Origin: Faucicola osloensis_C
GTDB lineage: Bacteria; Pseudomonadota; Gammaproteobacteria; Pseudomonadales; Moraxellaceae
Direction: 5' to 3'
Assembly (NCBI GenBank): GCA_019353055.1
Contig: JABAHL010000001.1
Coordinates: 248,001-312,000 of the forward strand
Length of the DNA: 64,000 nucleotides
Below, in pieces: positions 35,263 to 44,335 of the stretch; the stretch's first letter is position 1, and every line of letters begins with the position of its first letter. The notes under the pieces are model-generated. The model searched no databases and was not told where the DNA came from. It saw only the letters and a list, made by a program, of their open reading frames with translations. A program made the position numbers and the translations under genes.

Positions 35263-35283
35263 AAATGTTATAATATAACATTT
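35263..35283. promoter_or_regulatory. Zur-type operator upstream of znuA
   Basis: A perfect 21-bp palindrome has arms AAATGTTATA and TATAACATTT around a central A at 35273. Its core GTTATA-n-TATAAC matches the well-known gammaproteobacterial Zur box. It ends 35 bp before the znuA start, where a bound repressor would block transcription when zinc is replete. Confidence 0.88.
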
Positions 35284-35317
35284 TTAATATTCTCAATACT
35301 TAATTTGGCGACCCAGC

Positions 35318-36490
35318 ATGATAAACGCATTGATTAACAAATATGCTTTTTTTAGCCGACCTTTGCTACAAATGCTACTAAAAACCCCCACGATTGCAGG
35401 GGTGACATTGACGCTGAGCCTATTGGGGGGATTAACAGGCTGCCAAAAACAAACTGACAATCCATCAACCTCAAAGCAATCAGTTTCAAATCAATCCCCA
35501 TCAAATAGCTCAGCTACAACAGTCTCATCAAACACCGTTATTGATAGCCAATTACCCACCGTGTATGCGACCACCAATGTGTGGGGTTCGGTGGCTAAAG
35601 CGGTCGGGGGTGATAAAGTCAATGTGATTGTGGGGGTCGATGATTTATCACAAGATCCGCATGATTATCAAGCCACAGCGACCGACAAGCTTAATGTCAC
35701 TAAATCTGCTGTCATGCTGGTCAACGGTGGCGGGTATGATGATTGGGGTATGAGCTTAGCTGAGTCGGTGAGTCACAAACCTGTAGTGATTAATGCCGTA
35801 GCACTTTCAGGACTGTCGCCTAACACGGGCAATGCGGCAGATGAGCATGTCAGAGAACAATACCAACACGACACTCTACACGAAATGAAGACCGCTGATC
35901 TGCAACCATCAGATCATCCTCACGTGCCCAGTGAAGCGCATAGCGAAGTACATAGTCACTCGCACGCTGACTTCAATGAGCACGTGTTTTTCTCCCTCGA
36001 TACAGCAAAAAAAGTGGCTGAAGCGGTCAACAAGCAATTGGCGGCAACATCACCTGCCAATCAAGCAATTTATGCAAAAAATACCCGACACTTTATCCAG
36101 CAAATTGATGCGCTCAAAGTCAAAGCCAAACAAATCGGACAGCAAAAAGCTATCACTGCCTTTGTTACTGAGCCTGTCACCGGGTATTTGCTAGCCGATA
36201 TGGGCATCAAAGATGTGACGCCAAAAGCCTATGTCGTGCAATCAGAGACGGACGCGGGGGTATCGGTCAAAGTGCTCAATGACAGCAAAAGCCTGCTAAG
36301 CAATAAACAAGTTGGTTTGTTGGTGGTCAATGCTCAGACCGAAGATGCCACCTCAAAGCAACTCATCACATTGGCGAAGGCATCAACAGTCCCAGTTGTG
36401 GCGGTCTATGAAACCCTGCCCGATGGCGTGACAAGCTATACCCAATTTATTGAAAAAACCCTGGATGATTTTGCGGCAGCGATGCGCTAA
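35318..36490 (+). CDS. znuA: Zinc ABC transporter substrate-binding lipoprotein ZnuA
   Basis: This 390-residue cluster A-I metal-binding protein has a lipobox LTGC (Cys42) and the fold elements YATTNVWGSVAKAVGG, DDLSQDPHDYQAT (a zinc-binding His), a long His-rich loop (QYQHDTLHEMK...HSHSHADFNEHVFF) and AFVTEPVTGYLLADMGI. It captures zinc in the periplasm for ZnuBC. The N-region is long; an in-frame ATG at 35372 would give a shorter, more typical lipoprotein signal. It is preceded by a Zur box. Confidence 0.92.
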   Translation: MINALINKYAFFSRPLLQMLLKTPTIAGVTLTLSLLGGLTGCQKQTDNPSTSKQSVSNQSPSNSSATTVSSNTVIDSQLPTVYATTNVWGSVAKAVGGDKVNVIVGVDDLSQDPHDYQATATDKLNVTKSAVMLVNGGGYDDWGMSLAESVSHKPVVINAVALSGLSPNTGNAADEHVREQYQHDTLHEMKTADLQPSDHPHVPSEAHSEVHSHSHADFNEHVFFSLDTAKKVAEAVNKQLAATSPANQAIYAKNTRHFIQQIDALKVKAKQIGQQKAITAFVTEPVTGYLLADMGIKDVTPKAYVVQSETDAGVSVKVLNDSKSLLSNKQVGLLVVNAQTEDATSKQLITLAKASTVPVVAVYETLPDGVTSYTQFIEKTLDDFAAAMR

Positions 36491-36497
36491 TTTTAAC

Positions 36498-36531
36498 TAG
36501 CCTAAAAATAGTAGCCTAAAAATTTTAGGCT
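36498..36531. repeat. 14-bp tandem duplication plus palindrome after znuA
   Basis: TAGCCTAAAAATAG (36498-36511) is followed by TAGCCTAAAAATTT, 12 of 14 identical. The second unit also forms the palindrome AGCCTAAAA-A-TTTTAGGCT (36513-36531), which could be a weak hairpin between znuA and znuC. Confidence 0.75.
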
Positions 36532-36663
36532 GCCTATAAATGCGGTTGGGGAAAAATTTGCGTTAATTGGTATAGTATTGGCTGGTTATCGCTTATAATG
36601 CTTAATTTTTAGCCCAGATTTTTTGCAATGTAATATTGCCAATCAACCATCCTCGCCTTTAGC

Positions 36664-36687
36664 ATCTTGTCGTTAATCTTGCCGTTA
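36664..36687. repeat. 12-bp tandem duplication upstream of znuC
   Basis: ATCTTGTCGTTA is followed by ATCTTGCCGTTA, 11 of 12 identical, 20-43 bp before the znuC start. Confidence 0.75.
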
Positions 36688-36706
36688 GGATGAAGAAGTA
36701 GCCACC

Positions 36707-37501
36707 ATGCCCATGTCAACCACCAAAATAGCCAATAGCGAGCGGCAGTTTGCGCAGGCCATTCATTGCCAATCGTTTGTCAAACTGCCACAGTCACAGC
36801 AAGTCATTTTGCAAGTCAAAGATGCCAGTATGCACTTTGGGCAACGTCTGCTATGGCAGGATGTCAATTTTTCGATTTTATCCGGTGAATTTGTGGCACT
36901 GCTCGGCGCCAACGGTACAGGCAAGACGACATTGCTGCGAAGTTTACTCAAACTTGTGCCACTATCCAGTGGTTCAATCACGCTTGGCAAAGATATTCGA
37001 GTGGGCTATGTGCCACAGCTCAAAGACTTTGCGCCAAAACTACCGATTCGGGGTAGGGACTTGGTGCAGCTAGGGCTAGATGGGGAAAATTATCTGTTTG
37101 GTCTGTTTAGCCCCAAAAAAACCTTAGGCAGTTTTTGGCAGACAGCAAAACAAAAAAAATATTTGGTGGATAAAGCCATTGCGGAAGTTGGCGGTGAGTC
37201 ATTTTGTGATGCACCGCTTACCATGCTGTCCGGTGGTGAGCAGCAGCGCATGCGTATCGCCCAAGCCTTGGTCGCTGAGCCTGATGTTTTGTTGATGGAT
37301 GAGCCGCTGCTGAGCCTTGATGTAGCAAGCCAGTATGTGGTCAGTGATATTTTAGCCCATCGCAAACAGGCGCATCATACCGCGATTTTGATGATTAGTC
37401 ATGAACTCGAACCGATTATGCCTTTAGTAGATAAAGTGGTGTATCTTGAAAATGCGACTGCCAACCTCGGTGGTATCGACTTAATCAGACGATTTCGCTA
37501 A
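36707..37501 (+). CDS. znuC: Zinc ABC transporter ATPase ZnuC
   Basis: This 264-residue ABC ATPase has Walker A GANGTGKTT, Q-loop YVPQLKD, signature LSGGEQQR, Walker B VLLMDEP and H-loop MISHE. It powers zinc import through ZnuB. The N-terminus is about 35 residues longer than many ZnuC proteins. ATG 36713 is an alternative start two codons in. A 216-bp gap separates it from znuA and holds a hairpin and tandem repeats, so it may have a separate promoter; znuB follows after 63 bp. Confidence 0.93.
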   Translation: MPMSTTKIANSERQFAQAIHCQSFVKLPQSQQVILQVKDASMHFGQRLLWQDVNFSILSGEFVALLGANGTGKTTLLRSLLKLVPLSSGSITLGKDIRVGYVPQLKDFAPKLPIRGRDLVQLGLDGENYLFGLFSPKKTLGSFWQTAKQKKYLVDKAIAEVGGESFCDAPLTMLSGGEQQRMRIAQALVAEPDVLLMDEPLLSLDVASQYVVSDILAHRKQAHHTAILMISHELEPIMPLVDKVVYLENATANLGGIDLIRRFR

Positions 37502-37564
37502 TTTATTTGCTTCAATCAAACACAAGCCATCACGTTCGATGGTTTTTTAACTTTTGGAATTTAC

Positions 37565-38443
37565 ATGCTGCTCACGACTTGGCTACATACCATCATCAAT
37601 TTTGATAACTTTGCTGAGCTGTTGCCCTTGGTATCAACGTCCATCGTGGCCGCGGTATTGTTGGGTGTGATGGCGGGATTCATTGGACCGATGGTACAGG
37701 CACGGGATATGGCATTTGCCGTGCATGGGACAGCAGAGCTGTCGTTTGCAGGGGCGGCGTGTGCTTTATGGTTAGGGTCTTCAGTCACCCTAGGCGCTGT
37801 CATTGGGGCGGTGACGGCTGGCATGGTGCTGGGGGTCATGGGGATTGATGGCAAAAACCGCAACTCAGTGGTGGGTATTTTGTTGCCATTCGGGCTTGGG
37901 CTCGGGGTGTTGTTTTTATCCTTGTATCAAGGTCGCTCCGCCAATAAATTTGGCTTATTGACCGGGCAGATTGTTGCAATCACGCCCGCTGAATTGCAGT
38001 CGATGTTAGTGGTCGCGGTGATTGTGCTATCAATCATCGCCATATTTGGTCAGCGCATGTTATTTGCCGCGGTCGACCCGCAAGTTGCCCAAGCACAGCA
38101 TTTGAATTTAACATTTTTATCCTTGCTGTTTATGTTTGCACTGAGTCTTGTGGTGGCGGTGAGTGTGCAGTTTGTCGGTGCCTTGCTGCTATTATCATTA
38201 CTCATCACCCCTGCGGCAGCGGCAAGTCAAGTGACGGCTAGACCCATCTATGTCTATTTGCTATCCATGCTGTTTGCCATCATCGCTGGGGTCGGCGGGA
38301 TATTACTATCGTTAGGACCTGGGCTGCCGATTTCACCCTATATTACCACCATTTCATTTGTGATTTATTTAAGCTGCTGGGGAATTGGCTATTTACGAAA
38401 AAAAGCAGGGTGGAACAAACGCCTAGCCGCAAACTTTTCTTAA
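37565..38443 (+). CDS. znuB: Zinc ABC transporter permease ZnuB
   Basis: This 292-residue ABC-3 family permease has about eight membrane helices, for example LVSTSIVAAVLLGVMAGFIGPMV, AVIVLSIIAIFGQRMLF, FLSLLFMFALSLVVAVSVQFVGALLLLSLLITPAAAASQ and VGGILLSLGPGLPISPYIT. The VQFVGALLLLSLLITPAA segment is highly characteristic of ZnuB-type proteins. With znuA and znuC it makes a complete high-affinity zinc importer. Confidence 0.94.
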   Translation: MLLTTWLHTIINFDNFAELLPLVSTSIVAAVLLGVMAGFIGPMVQARDMAFAVHGTAELSFAGAACALWLGSSVTLGAVIGAVTAGMVLGVMGIDGKNRNSVVGILLPFGLGLGVLFLSLYQGRSANKFGLLTGQIVAITPAELQSMLVVAVIVLSIIAIFGQRMLFAAVDPQVAQAQHLNLTFLSLLFMFALSLVVAVSVQFVGALLLLSLLITPAAAASQVTARPIYVYLLSMLFAIIAGVGGILLSLGPGLPISPYITTISFVIYLSCWGIGYLRKKAGWNKRLAANFS

Positions 38444-38455
38444 TCAACAGGCTAT

Positions 38456-38486
38456 AAAAAAAGCGCAAATGGTATCAATTTGCGCT
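38456..38486. terminator. Terminator between znuB and mnmA
   Basis: AGCGCAAAT, a 7-nt loop and ATTTGCGCT form the stem. The T-tract is good on the minus strand (TTTTTTT, ending mnmA) and poor on the plus strand (GTTTGTG). Confidence 0.8.
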
Positions 38487-38512
38487 GTTTGTGTCTTGAT
38501 GTGTATTAAACT

Positions 38513-39688
38513 TTAAACTTCAGCTAGGCTAGTAGGGGCATCGATGGTTTGAATCACGCCACCGCCTAAACAGATGTCATCTTGATAAAACACACAAGAC
38601 TGACCGGGTGTCACCGCACGCTGTGGCTCGTCAAACACCACTTTTATGGTGTCACCCGTTTTATCAAGGGCAAAAACTGTACAGGCTTGATCGGGCTGAC
38701 GATAGCGCGTTTTGGCGGTACAGCGATAACCTTGGGCAGTAAACAGTTGGGCGGGCGCATCAACCACCCAGTCAAGTTTATAGGCAGTCAATTCACTGGA
38801 TTGTAACATCGGATGGTCATGCCCTTGACCAACAATCAGGCGATTATTATCCAAGTCTTTGTGCAACACAAACCAAGGCGCCTCATCTCTATCTTTGACC
38901 CCACCAATACCAATACCGCCACGTTGACCAAGTGTGTAATACATTAAGCCATCATGGGTGCCGATTTTTTTGCCATCATCGGTATAGATATCGCCTTTTT
39001 GAGCGGGCAAATACTGCTGTAAAAAGTCTTTAAAGCGTCGCTCGCCGATAAAGCAAATACCCGTAGAGTCTTTTTTCTTCGCTGTCGCTAAATCGTATTG
39101 CTCGGCGATACGGCGTACTTCAGGTTTTTCTAACTCACCCACAGGGAACAAGGTTTTGGCGATTTTATCACCTGCCACCGCGTGCAGAAAATAGCTTTGG
39201 TCTTTATTGTTATCAAGTCCGCGCAGCAGTGGCGCTCTGCCAGTTTCATCGCTAAAACCGCGGCGTGCATAGTGACCGGTGGCAATATAGTCCGCCCCCA
39301 AAGTTAACGCATAATCCAAAAAGGCTTTAAACTTGACTTCTTTGTTGCATAAAATATCAGGATTTGGGGTGCGACCTGCGCTATATTCCGCCAAAAAATG
39401 CTCAAATACGCGATCCCAATATTCCATGGCAAAGTTGGCGGTATGCAGTTTAATGCCGATTTTATCGGCGACCGCTTGCGCATCGGCAAGGTCAGCCATG
39501 GCGGTACAATACTCAGTACCGTCATCTTCTTCCCAGTTTTTCATAAACAAGCCTTCAACATCAAAGCCCGCTTGTTTGAGCAAAACGGCGGTGACAGAAG
39601 AATCAACGCCCCCTGACATTCCCACAATGACGCGGGTTTGGGCAGGCTTGGTAATATCAGATAAATTAACAGCAGCTGAATAAGTCAT
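38513..39688 (-). CDS. mnmA: tRNA-specific 2-thiouridylase MnmA
   Basis: This enzyme of about 391 residues thiolates U34 of tRNA-Lys, -Glu and -Gln. The PP-loop is GMSGGVDSSV, the catalytic cysteines are in DILCNKEVKF and STGICFIGERRF, and LGQRGGIGIGG and CVFYQDDICLGGGVI mark the C-terminal domains. I start at ATG 39688; no clear Shine-Dalgarno precedes it, but a TATAAT (39714-39719 on the minus strand) would place transcription start only about 20 nt upstream. Confidence 0.95.
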   Translation of the reverse strand: MTYSAAVNLSDITKPAQTRVIVGMSGGVDSSVTAVLLKQAGFDVEGLFMKNWEEDDGTEYCTAMADLADAQAVADKIGIKLHTANFAMEYWDRVFEHFLAEYSAGRTPNPDILCNKEVKFKAFLDYALTLGADYIATGHYARRGFSDETGRAPLLRGLDNNKDQSYFLHAVAGDKIAKTLFPVGELEKPEVRRIAEQYDLATAKKKDSTGICFIGERRFKDFLQQYLPAQKGDIYTDDGKKIGTHDGLMYYTLGQRGGIGIGGVKDRDEAPWFVLHKDLDNNRLIVGQGHDHPMLQSSELTAYKLDWVVDAPAQLFTAQGYRCTAKTRYRQPDQACTVFALDKTGDTIKVVFDEPQRAVTPGQSCVFYQDDICLGGGVIQTIDAPTSLAEV

Positions 39689-39786
39689 AATTTTTAAAAG
39701 TGCCAAAAGGGTTATTATAGCAAATTTATTGCTTGTTAAAAATCAATAAACCTGCCACAATATCGTCATCGGATGAGCCGATATCG

Positions 39787-39822
39787 AAAAAACCCAACTT
39801 ATTCTCGTAAGTTGGGTTTTTT
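39787..39822. terminator. Strong bidirectional terminator in a divergent gap (orphan)
   Basis: AAAAAACCCAACTTA, loop TTCTCG and TAAGTTGGGTTTTTT form a perfect 15-bp stem with A and T tracts. It lies between the 5' ends of two divergent genes (mnmA and the metallophosphoesterase), so it ends neither coding transcript. Confidence 0.9.
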
Positions 39823-39945
39823 AATGGGCAAATTATATTAATTGATTTTTTCAAATTCACTGATTGGCTTTAATAGATAAAGCGACATTGTAAATTCACA
39901 AACATTCTTTATATAACCTTTACTTATCAAAAATTTGGGGCTGGT

Positions 39946-41058
39946 ATGCGTTGGATATTTCTGACCGTCATTGTATTGTTGTTTGAATTGTTTACTTATG
40001 GGGCGGGGCGGGGGCTGCAGTGGTGGGCAGGGTCTTGGTTATCCGATCGCTCTTCTCGCTATTTGATGATTAGTCTATTTGTGATAAGTAATGCGTTATT
40101 GGTATTTGGCATCGCACGATTGACAAGCTTTGGGCTCAAGCTGTCTATGACTTGGCTGACTATTTTGTGGTTTGTCATCATGTCGATGGTGGCGGTGGGC
40201 ATTATCAATCTGGTGTTGATGAAAGTTGCCCCGCAATTTTTTAATGCCGTGAGTTATCAAATTTACGGGCAGCGCATTTTGTTGCCGCTCGTGTTTTTTG
40301 GTATGGTGTTGATGGGTATTTATAATGCTCATACACCCACCATTCGTCATATCACCTTGACTGCCAATCAGCCACTTGCCAAACCGATTCGAATTGGGCT
40401 GGTTTCAGACCTGCATTTGGGTGTGTTGGTCGGTGAGCGGCAAATTAATCGATTAACTGAGATGGTAAAAGCACAGAAGGTGCAACTACTGTTGATGCCT
40501 GGCGATATTATGGATGATAATATTGACTATTATACCTCGCAAAATATGCAGCCTGCGCTGCAGCAACTAGCCAGTGCAGTGCCAATGGGCGCGTATGCCA
40601 CGCTAGGCAATCATGATATGTATGGGCATGAAGGCGAGATTCGCGATGCGATCCAAAAAGCCAATATCACCTTATTGGCAGATGATAAAGTGTTGGTTGA
40701 TAACCAGCTTTGGTTGGTAGGACGACTGGATAATCATGCCAGTTATCGTAAAGCGACCAAGGACTTAATGCCGTCAAATACCGATAAGCCGATAATTTTA
40801 CTTGACCATGAGCCTAATGAGATTGAACAAAACGTACAATTACCGATTGATCTACAAGTGTCTGGACATACCCATAATGGGCAAATATTTCCTGCCAATT
40901 TTATTGTCAAATTTATCAACCGTTTGGGTTACGGCTATGAACGTATCCACAATACCGATGTGATTGTAAGCTCGGGGTATGGTTTTTGGGGTGTGCCGTT
41001 TCGACTGGGCTCGCAAGCGGAGCTTTGGGTGATTGATTTAGTCGGTAAAAAATCCTAA
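39946..41058 (+). CDS. Membrane-anchored calcineurin-like metallophosphoesterase
   Basis: This 370-residue protein has about four N-terminal membrane helices (residues 1-130). The cytoplasmic phosphoesterase domain has the full metal motif set: DLHLG (IGLVSDLHLGV), GDIMDD, GNHDMYGH and GHTHNGQ. It resembles the YaeI/YkuE type, in which some members hydrolyse UDP-diacylglucosamine or related lipids, but the substrate here is unknown. The histidine in VSSGYGFWGVPFR context and other C-terminal residues are typical of this branch. Confidence 0.85.
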   Translation: MRWIFLTVIVLLFELFTYGAGRGLQWWAGSWLSDRSSRYLMISLFVISNALLVFGIARLTSFGLKLSMTWLTILWFVIMSMVAVGIINLVLMKVAPQFFNAVSYQIYGQRILLPLVFFGMVLMGIYNAHTPTIRHITLTANQPLAKPIRIGLVSDLHLGVLVGERQINRLTEMVKAQKVQLLLMPGDIMDDNIDYYTSQNMQPALQQLASAVPMGAYATLGNHDMYGHEGEIRDAIQKANITLLADDKVLVDNQLWLVGRLDNHASYRKATKDLMPSNTDKPIILLDHEPNEIEQNVQLPIDLQVSGHTHNGQIFPANFIVKFINRLGYGYERIHNTDVIVSSGYGFWGVPFRLGSQAELWVIDLVGKKS

Positions 41059-41111
41059 ATCTGGCTTAAGTACGGTTTAACTAATGTTTAATGATGACAT
41101 TGGGGTTATGG

Positions 41112-41159
41112 CAGATTATGGCAATGACAGATTATTGCCATGAAAGACTATTGTATAGA
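41112..41159. repeat. 16-bp tandem repeat over the TetR gene stop
   Basis: CAGATTATGGCAATGA is followed by CAGATTATTGCCATGA (14 of 16 identical), then a decayed third unit AAGACTATTGTATAGA (about 10 of 16) that contains the tetR-family stop codon 41148-41150. Confidence 0.75.
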
Positions 41160-41705
41160 CACTGTCTGCATCATCAGTTGTATATTGCTACGAATATCCT
41201 CGAGTGACATTTGCTGGTCTTGCTGCAGGCAGTAACTTAAATTATTTAATATAATCCCTGCATACGTATGCCCTTGAAAATCCAAGTCGCCTGGGCGTCC
41301 ATGGCGCTTGGCATGCTCAATATAATTTTGTTTGATTAACGCATACATATCATCATATAAATGAATATTGGGGGTTTTGATTTGCCAAAAAGCCAGTATG
41401 CGTTGTTTTTGCGCGTGAATAAACGCCCAAAATTGTTCCAAACACCTTAATAAATTCTCTTGACTGGCGACACTAAAGCGTTCAGTTAAAAACTTCTCAT
41501 ACACTTGGCGAAAATTACTCACCATCTTCTCTGCCAGCGCCTCTTTACTGGCGTAATGACGATAAAAGGTTGAGCGATTGATCGCTGCCGTATCTAAAAT
41601 ATCTTGGACAGTGATGGCGCGGTAAGGTTTCTGCTGCAGTAATGCCAGAAAAGCTTGCTCGATATGTTGTTCAGTCTTAATGACCCGTAAATCATTTTGG
41701 TTCAT
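41148..41705 (-). CDS. TetR/AcrR-family transcriptional regulator
   Basis: This 185-residue one-component repressor has an N-terminal HTH: AFLALLQQKPYRAITVQDILDTAAINRSTFYRHYASKEALAEKM (about 18-62), typical of TetR. The C-terminal ligand domain is not recognisable. Its neighbours are a metallophosphoesterase (convergent) and kup (divergent, 509 bp away), so the regulated gene is not obvious. A 14-bp tandem repeat lies just upstream of its start. Confidence 0.88.
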   Translation of the reverse strand: MNQNDLRVIKTEQHIEQAFLALLQQKPYRAITVQDILDTAAINRSTFYRHYASKEALAEKMVSNFRQVYEKFLTERFSVASQENLLRCLEQFWAFIHAQKQRILAFWQIKTPNIHLYDDMYALIKQNYIEHAKRHGRPGDLDFQGHTYAGIILNNLSYCLQQDQQMSLEDIRSNIQLMMQTVSIQ

Positions 41706-41720
41706 CGCTTTTGATATCCT

Positions 41721-41762
41721 TACGCGCTTTATCTTACGCTTTATGTCTTATGCTTTATGTCT
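41721..41762. repeat. 14-bp tandem repeat upstream of the TetR gene
   Basis: Units TACGCGCTTTATCT, TACGCTTTATGTCT and TATGCTTTATGTCT lie head to tail (units 2 and 3 match 13 of 14). The array is 16 bp upstream of the regulator's start, so it could affect its promoter. Confidence 0.75.
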
Positions 41763-42214
41763 TAGCCTTTAAATTTTAGCAATCGTAGGAATTGCACAAA
41801 ATTTTTACAATAAACAACATTATCTACCTAACTGTATTCTTATGCAACATTTATGTTTTATTTGATGCTTAAAAGCTGTTGAGGATGGTTTTATATTGCC
41901 ACTTATTCAGCATAAATGACATCATCCAGCTATTTTATATGATAAATCCGTTTGCCAGCCGTCGGATTTTTTAGATTTTGTAAATCAAGGTTTGCGATAA
42001 GCACAAAAAAATGGCTGAAGCCACGCTGACTGGGGTTGAAAATATTCTGCTAATAGACGTAATATCTAGGCAAAGCAAACGCAGTTTAATTTCAACCTGC
42101 TAAAATGTTACTATCGTCAAGTACATAGATAACTTTGGTTACAAAATATAATTTAACCGCAATTTTATAATTCGACTTATAATAATCCATCTTATCAAAT
42201 TGCGTCGTTAATTT
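41763..42214. other. kup upstream region, no gene seen
   Basis: This AT-rich gap holds three TATAAT hexamers (42147, 42166, 42178) near the kup start, none with a good -35 at normal spacing. I see no gene, riboswitch or terminator in it. Confidence 0.5.
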
Positions 42215-44263
42215 ATGAGTAAAGCACATGCTAAAAGCTCGGTTCCTGCACTGACATTAGGGGCAATCGGGGTCGTTTATGGCGATATTGGTACCAGTGT
42301 ACTGTATTCAGTCAAAGAAGTTTTTAATTCTGGTCATGTCGCCTTTAACGTTGCCAATATCTATGGGGTGCTGTCATTATTTGTATGGACGATTACCATC
42401 ATCGTCAGTCTCAAGTACATCTCGTTGGTGCTACGCGCCGACAATAAAGGGGAAGGCGGTCTGATTGCGATGCTCGCTTTGGCATCAAGCGCGGTGAAAC
42501 ATCGCCCAAAATTGCACGCAATCATTATGACCATGGGAATATTTGGTACCTGCTTGTTTTATGGCGATGGGGTGATTACCCCATCCATCTCGGTGCTATC
42601 GGCAGTAGAAGGTTTGACGGTGGTATCGCCACGGCTGCATAGTGTGGTAATTCCTGCCACGCTGACCATTTTGTTCCTGTTATTTTTTGTGCAAAAATTT
42701 GGTACTAAAGGTATCGGCAAGCTATTTGGACCTGTGATGGTGCTGTGGTTTTTGTTGATTGCTGGCATTGGGGTATATCATATCCAGCACAATGTCGAAA
42801 TCTTGCAAGCCATCAATCCCATCTATGCTTATCAGTTTGTGATGACCAATCCGACACTCGCCTTTATCATATTGGGGGCAGTTGTCTTGTGTGTGACAGG
42901 CGGTGAAGCCTTGTATGCCGATATGGGGCATTTTGGCAAAAAACCGATTCGTATCGCGTGGTTTTCCATTGTCATGCCCGCCTTGCTACTCAATTATTTT
43001 GGTCAAGGCGCATTTTTACTCGCCAATCCTGATGGCAAATCCAATCCCTTCTTTTTGATGATTCCAGATGCCATGCGTATCCCTATGGTGGTGATGGCAA
43101 CCTTAGCGACAGTGATTGCGTCACAAGCGCTGATTTCTGGGGCGTTTAGTATCACCAAACAAGCGGTGCAATTGGGCTTTTTACCGCGTATGCGTATTGT
43201 GTATACCAACGTCAAAGAAGTGGGTCAGATCTATATTCCAGCGATTAACTGGGGCTTATTTATTGCTATTGCGTTTGCTGTGGTGATGTTTAAATCATCG
43301 GGTGCATTAGCGGCAGCTTATGGTATTGCGGTTTGTACGGATATGCTGATTACCACGATATTGACCTTCTTTGTGATTCGCTATGCGTGGAAATATCCAT
43401 TGCTACTGTGTATTGCCGCGACCTCATTGTTCTTTGTGGTGGATTTCTTGTTTTGGGCGTCAAATCTGCTGAAGCTCCTCAAAGGCGGCTGGTTCCCATT
43501 GTTGTTAGGGGGCGTCATGTTTGTGCTCATGATGACTTGGCGAGATGGGCGTAATTTGGTGAGAATTGCCCATACCACAAGACAAATTAACTTAAAAAAT
43601 TTCTTGGATGACTTGTTTGGCAGTTTTACCAATAAACGCTTACAAATAGCCTTGGAGTCGACGCAAGGCAAATTAGAAAAGCTGACCCAAGATATTGAAA
43701 ACGCGCCACTTGAGAATATCCAAGAGCTGCAAAATCAGCAAGCGTTACTGCAAGAGAAAATCTTAATCAACCAGCGCTGCCAAGTGCTCTTTGAAAATAT
43801 CAAAAAAATCAAAGGGATTGCCGTATTTATGGTCTCTGAAGTCGATATCGTACCCGTGGCGTTAAAACAAAACTTAAAGCACAATAAATGCTTGCATGAG
43901 TACAATATCTTTGTCACTGTTAATACCTTAGAAACCCCTTGGGTGGGTCTCAGCAAGCGTAGTGAAGTGACCTATTTGGGACACAATTGCTGGAAGGTAG
44001 TGCTCAATTTTGGCTTTAAAAATGACCCTGATGTGCCAGACTCACTCAAACACATTCAGCAATTTAACTTTGATTTCGACCCTGCCAAGGTGAGTTATTT
44101 CTTATCCCATGAGGCAGTGGTGGCATCTGAGAGTATTAAAGGTATGGCATTATGGCGTGAAAAATTGTTTGCCCATATGCACCGTAATGCCGGCACCGCC
44201 GCTGAGTTTCTAAAACTTCCTAGTAACAATGTGGTAGAAATGGGTGCCAAAGTAGAAATTTAA
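42215..44263 (+). CDS. kup: KUP-family potassium uptake protein
   Basis: This 682-residue K+/H+ symporter has twelve membrane helices and a C-terminal cytoplasmic domain of about 220 residues. Family signatures are GAIGVVYGDIGTSVLYSVKE near the N-terminus, FYGDGVITPSISVLSAVEGL, GGEALYADMGHFGKKPIRIAW and NYFGQGAF. The C-terminal region includes a Gln/Leu-rich segment (IQELQNQQALLQEK), possibly a coiled coil inserted relative to E. coli Kup (622 residues). A terminator follows. Confidence 0.95.
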   Translation: MSKAHAKSSVPALTLGAIGVVYGDIGTSVLYSVKEVFNSGHVAFNVANIYGVLSLFVWTITIIVSLKYISLVLRADNKGEGGLIAMLALASSAVKHRPKLHAIIMTMGIFGTCLFYGDGVITPSISVLSAVEGLTVVSPRLHSVVIPATLTILFLLFFVQKFGTKGIGKLFGPVMVLWFLLIAGIGVYHIQHNVEILQAINPIYAYQFVMTNPTLAFIILGAVVLCVTGGEALYADMGHFGKKPIRIAWFSIVMPALLLNYFGQGAFLLANPDGKSNPFFLMIPDAMRIPMVVMATLATVIASQALISGAFSITKQAVQLGFLPRMRIVYTNVKEVGQIYIPAINWGLFIAIAFAVVMFKSSGALAAAYGIAVCTDMLITTILTFFVIRYAWKYPLLLCIAATSLFFVVDFLFWASNLLKLLKGGWFPLLLGGVMFVLMMTWRDGRNLVRIAHTTRQINLKNFLDDLFGSFTNKRLQIALESTQGKLEKLTQDIENAPLENIQELQNQQALLQEKILINQRCQVLFENIKKIKGIAVFMVSEVDIVPVALKQNLKHNKCLHEYNIFVTVNTLETPWVGLSKRSEVTYLGHNCWKVVLNFGFKNDPDVPDSLKHIQQFNFDFDPAKVSYFLSHEAVVASESIKGMALWREKLFAHMHRNAGTAAEFLKLPSNNVVEMGAKVEI

Positions 44264-44274
44264 ATGCCCAACAT

Positions 44275-44310
44275 AAAAAAGCCATTATCCTTCGATAGTG
44301 GCTTTTTTTA
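44275..44310 (+). terminator. Terminator after kup
   Basis: AAAAAAGCCAtTATC, loop CTTC and GATAgTGGCTTTTTTT form the hairpin. It also faces the convergent xseAB operon. Confidence 0.88.
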
Positions 44311-44335
44311 TTCTGCTTTTCTACTTGATTAAAAC

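Noticed and set aside
41763..42214. Possible riboswitch or small gene upstream of kup
   Set aside because: No conserved riboswitch core, ribosome-binding site or terminator-antiterminator pair could be seen.
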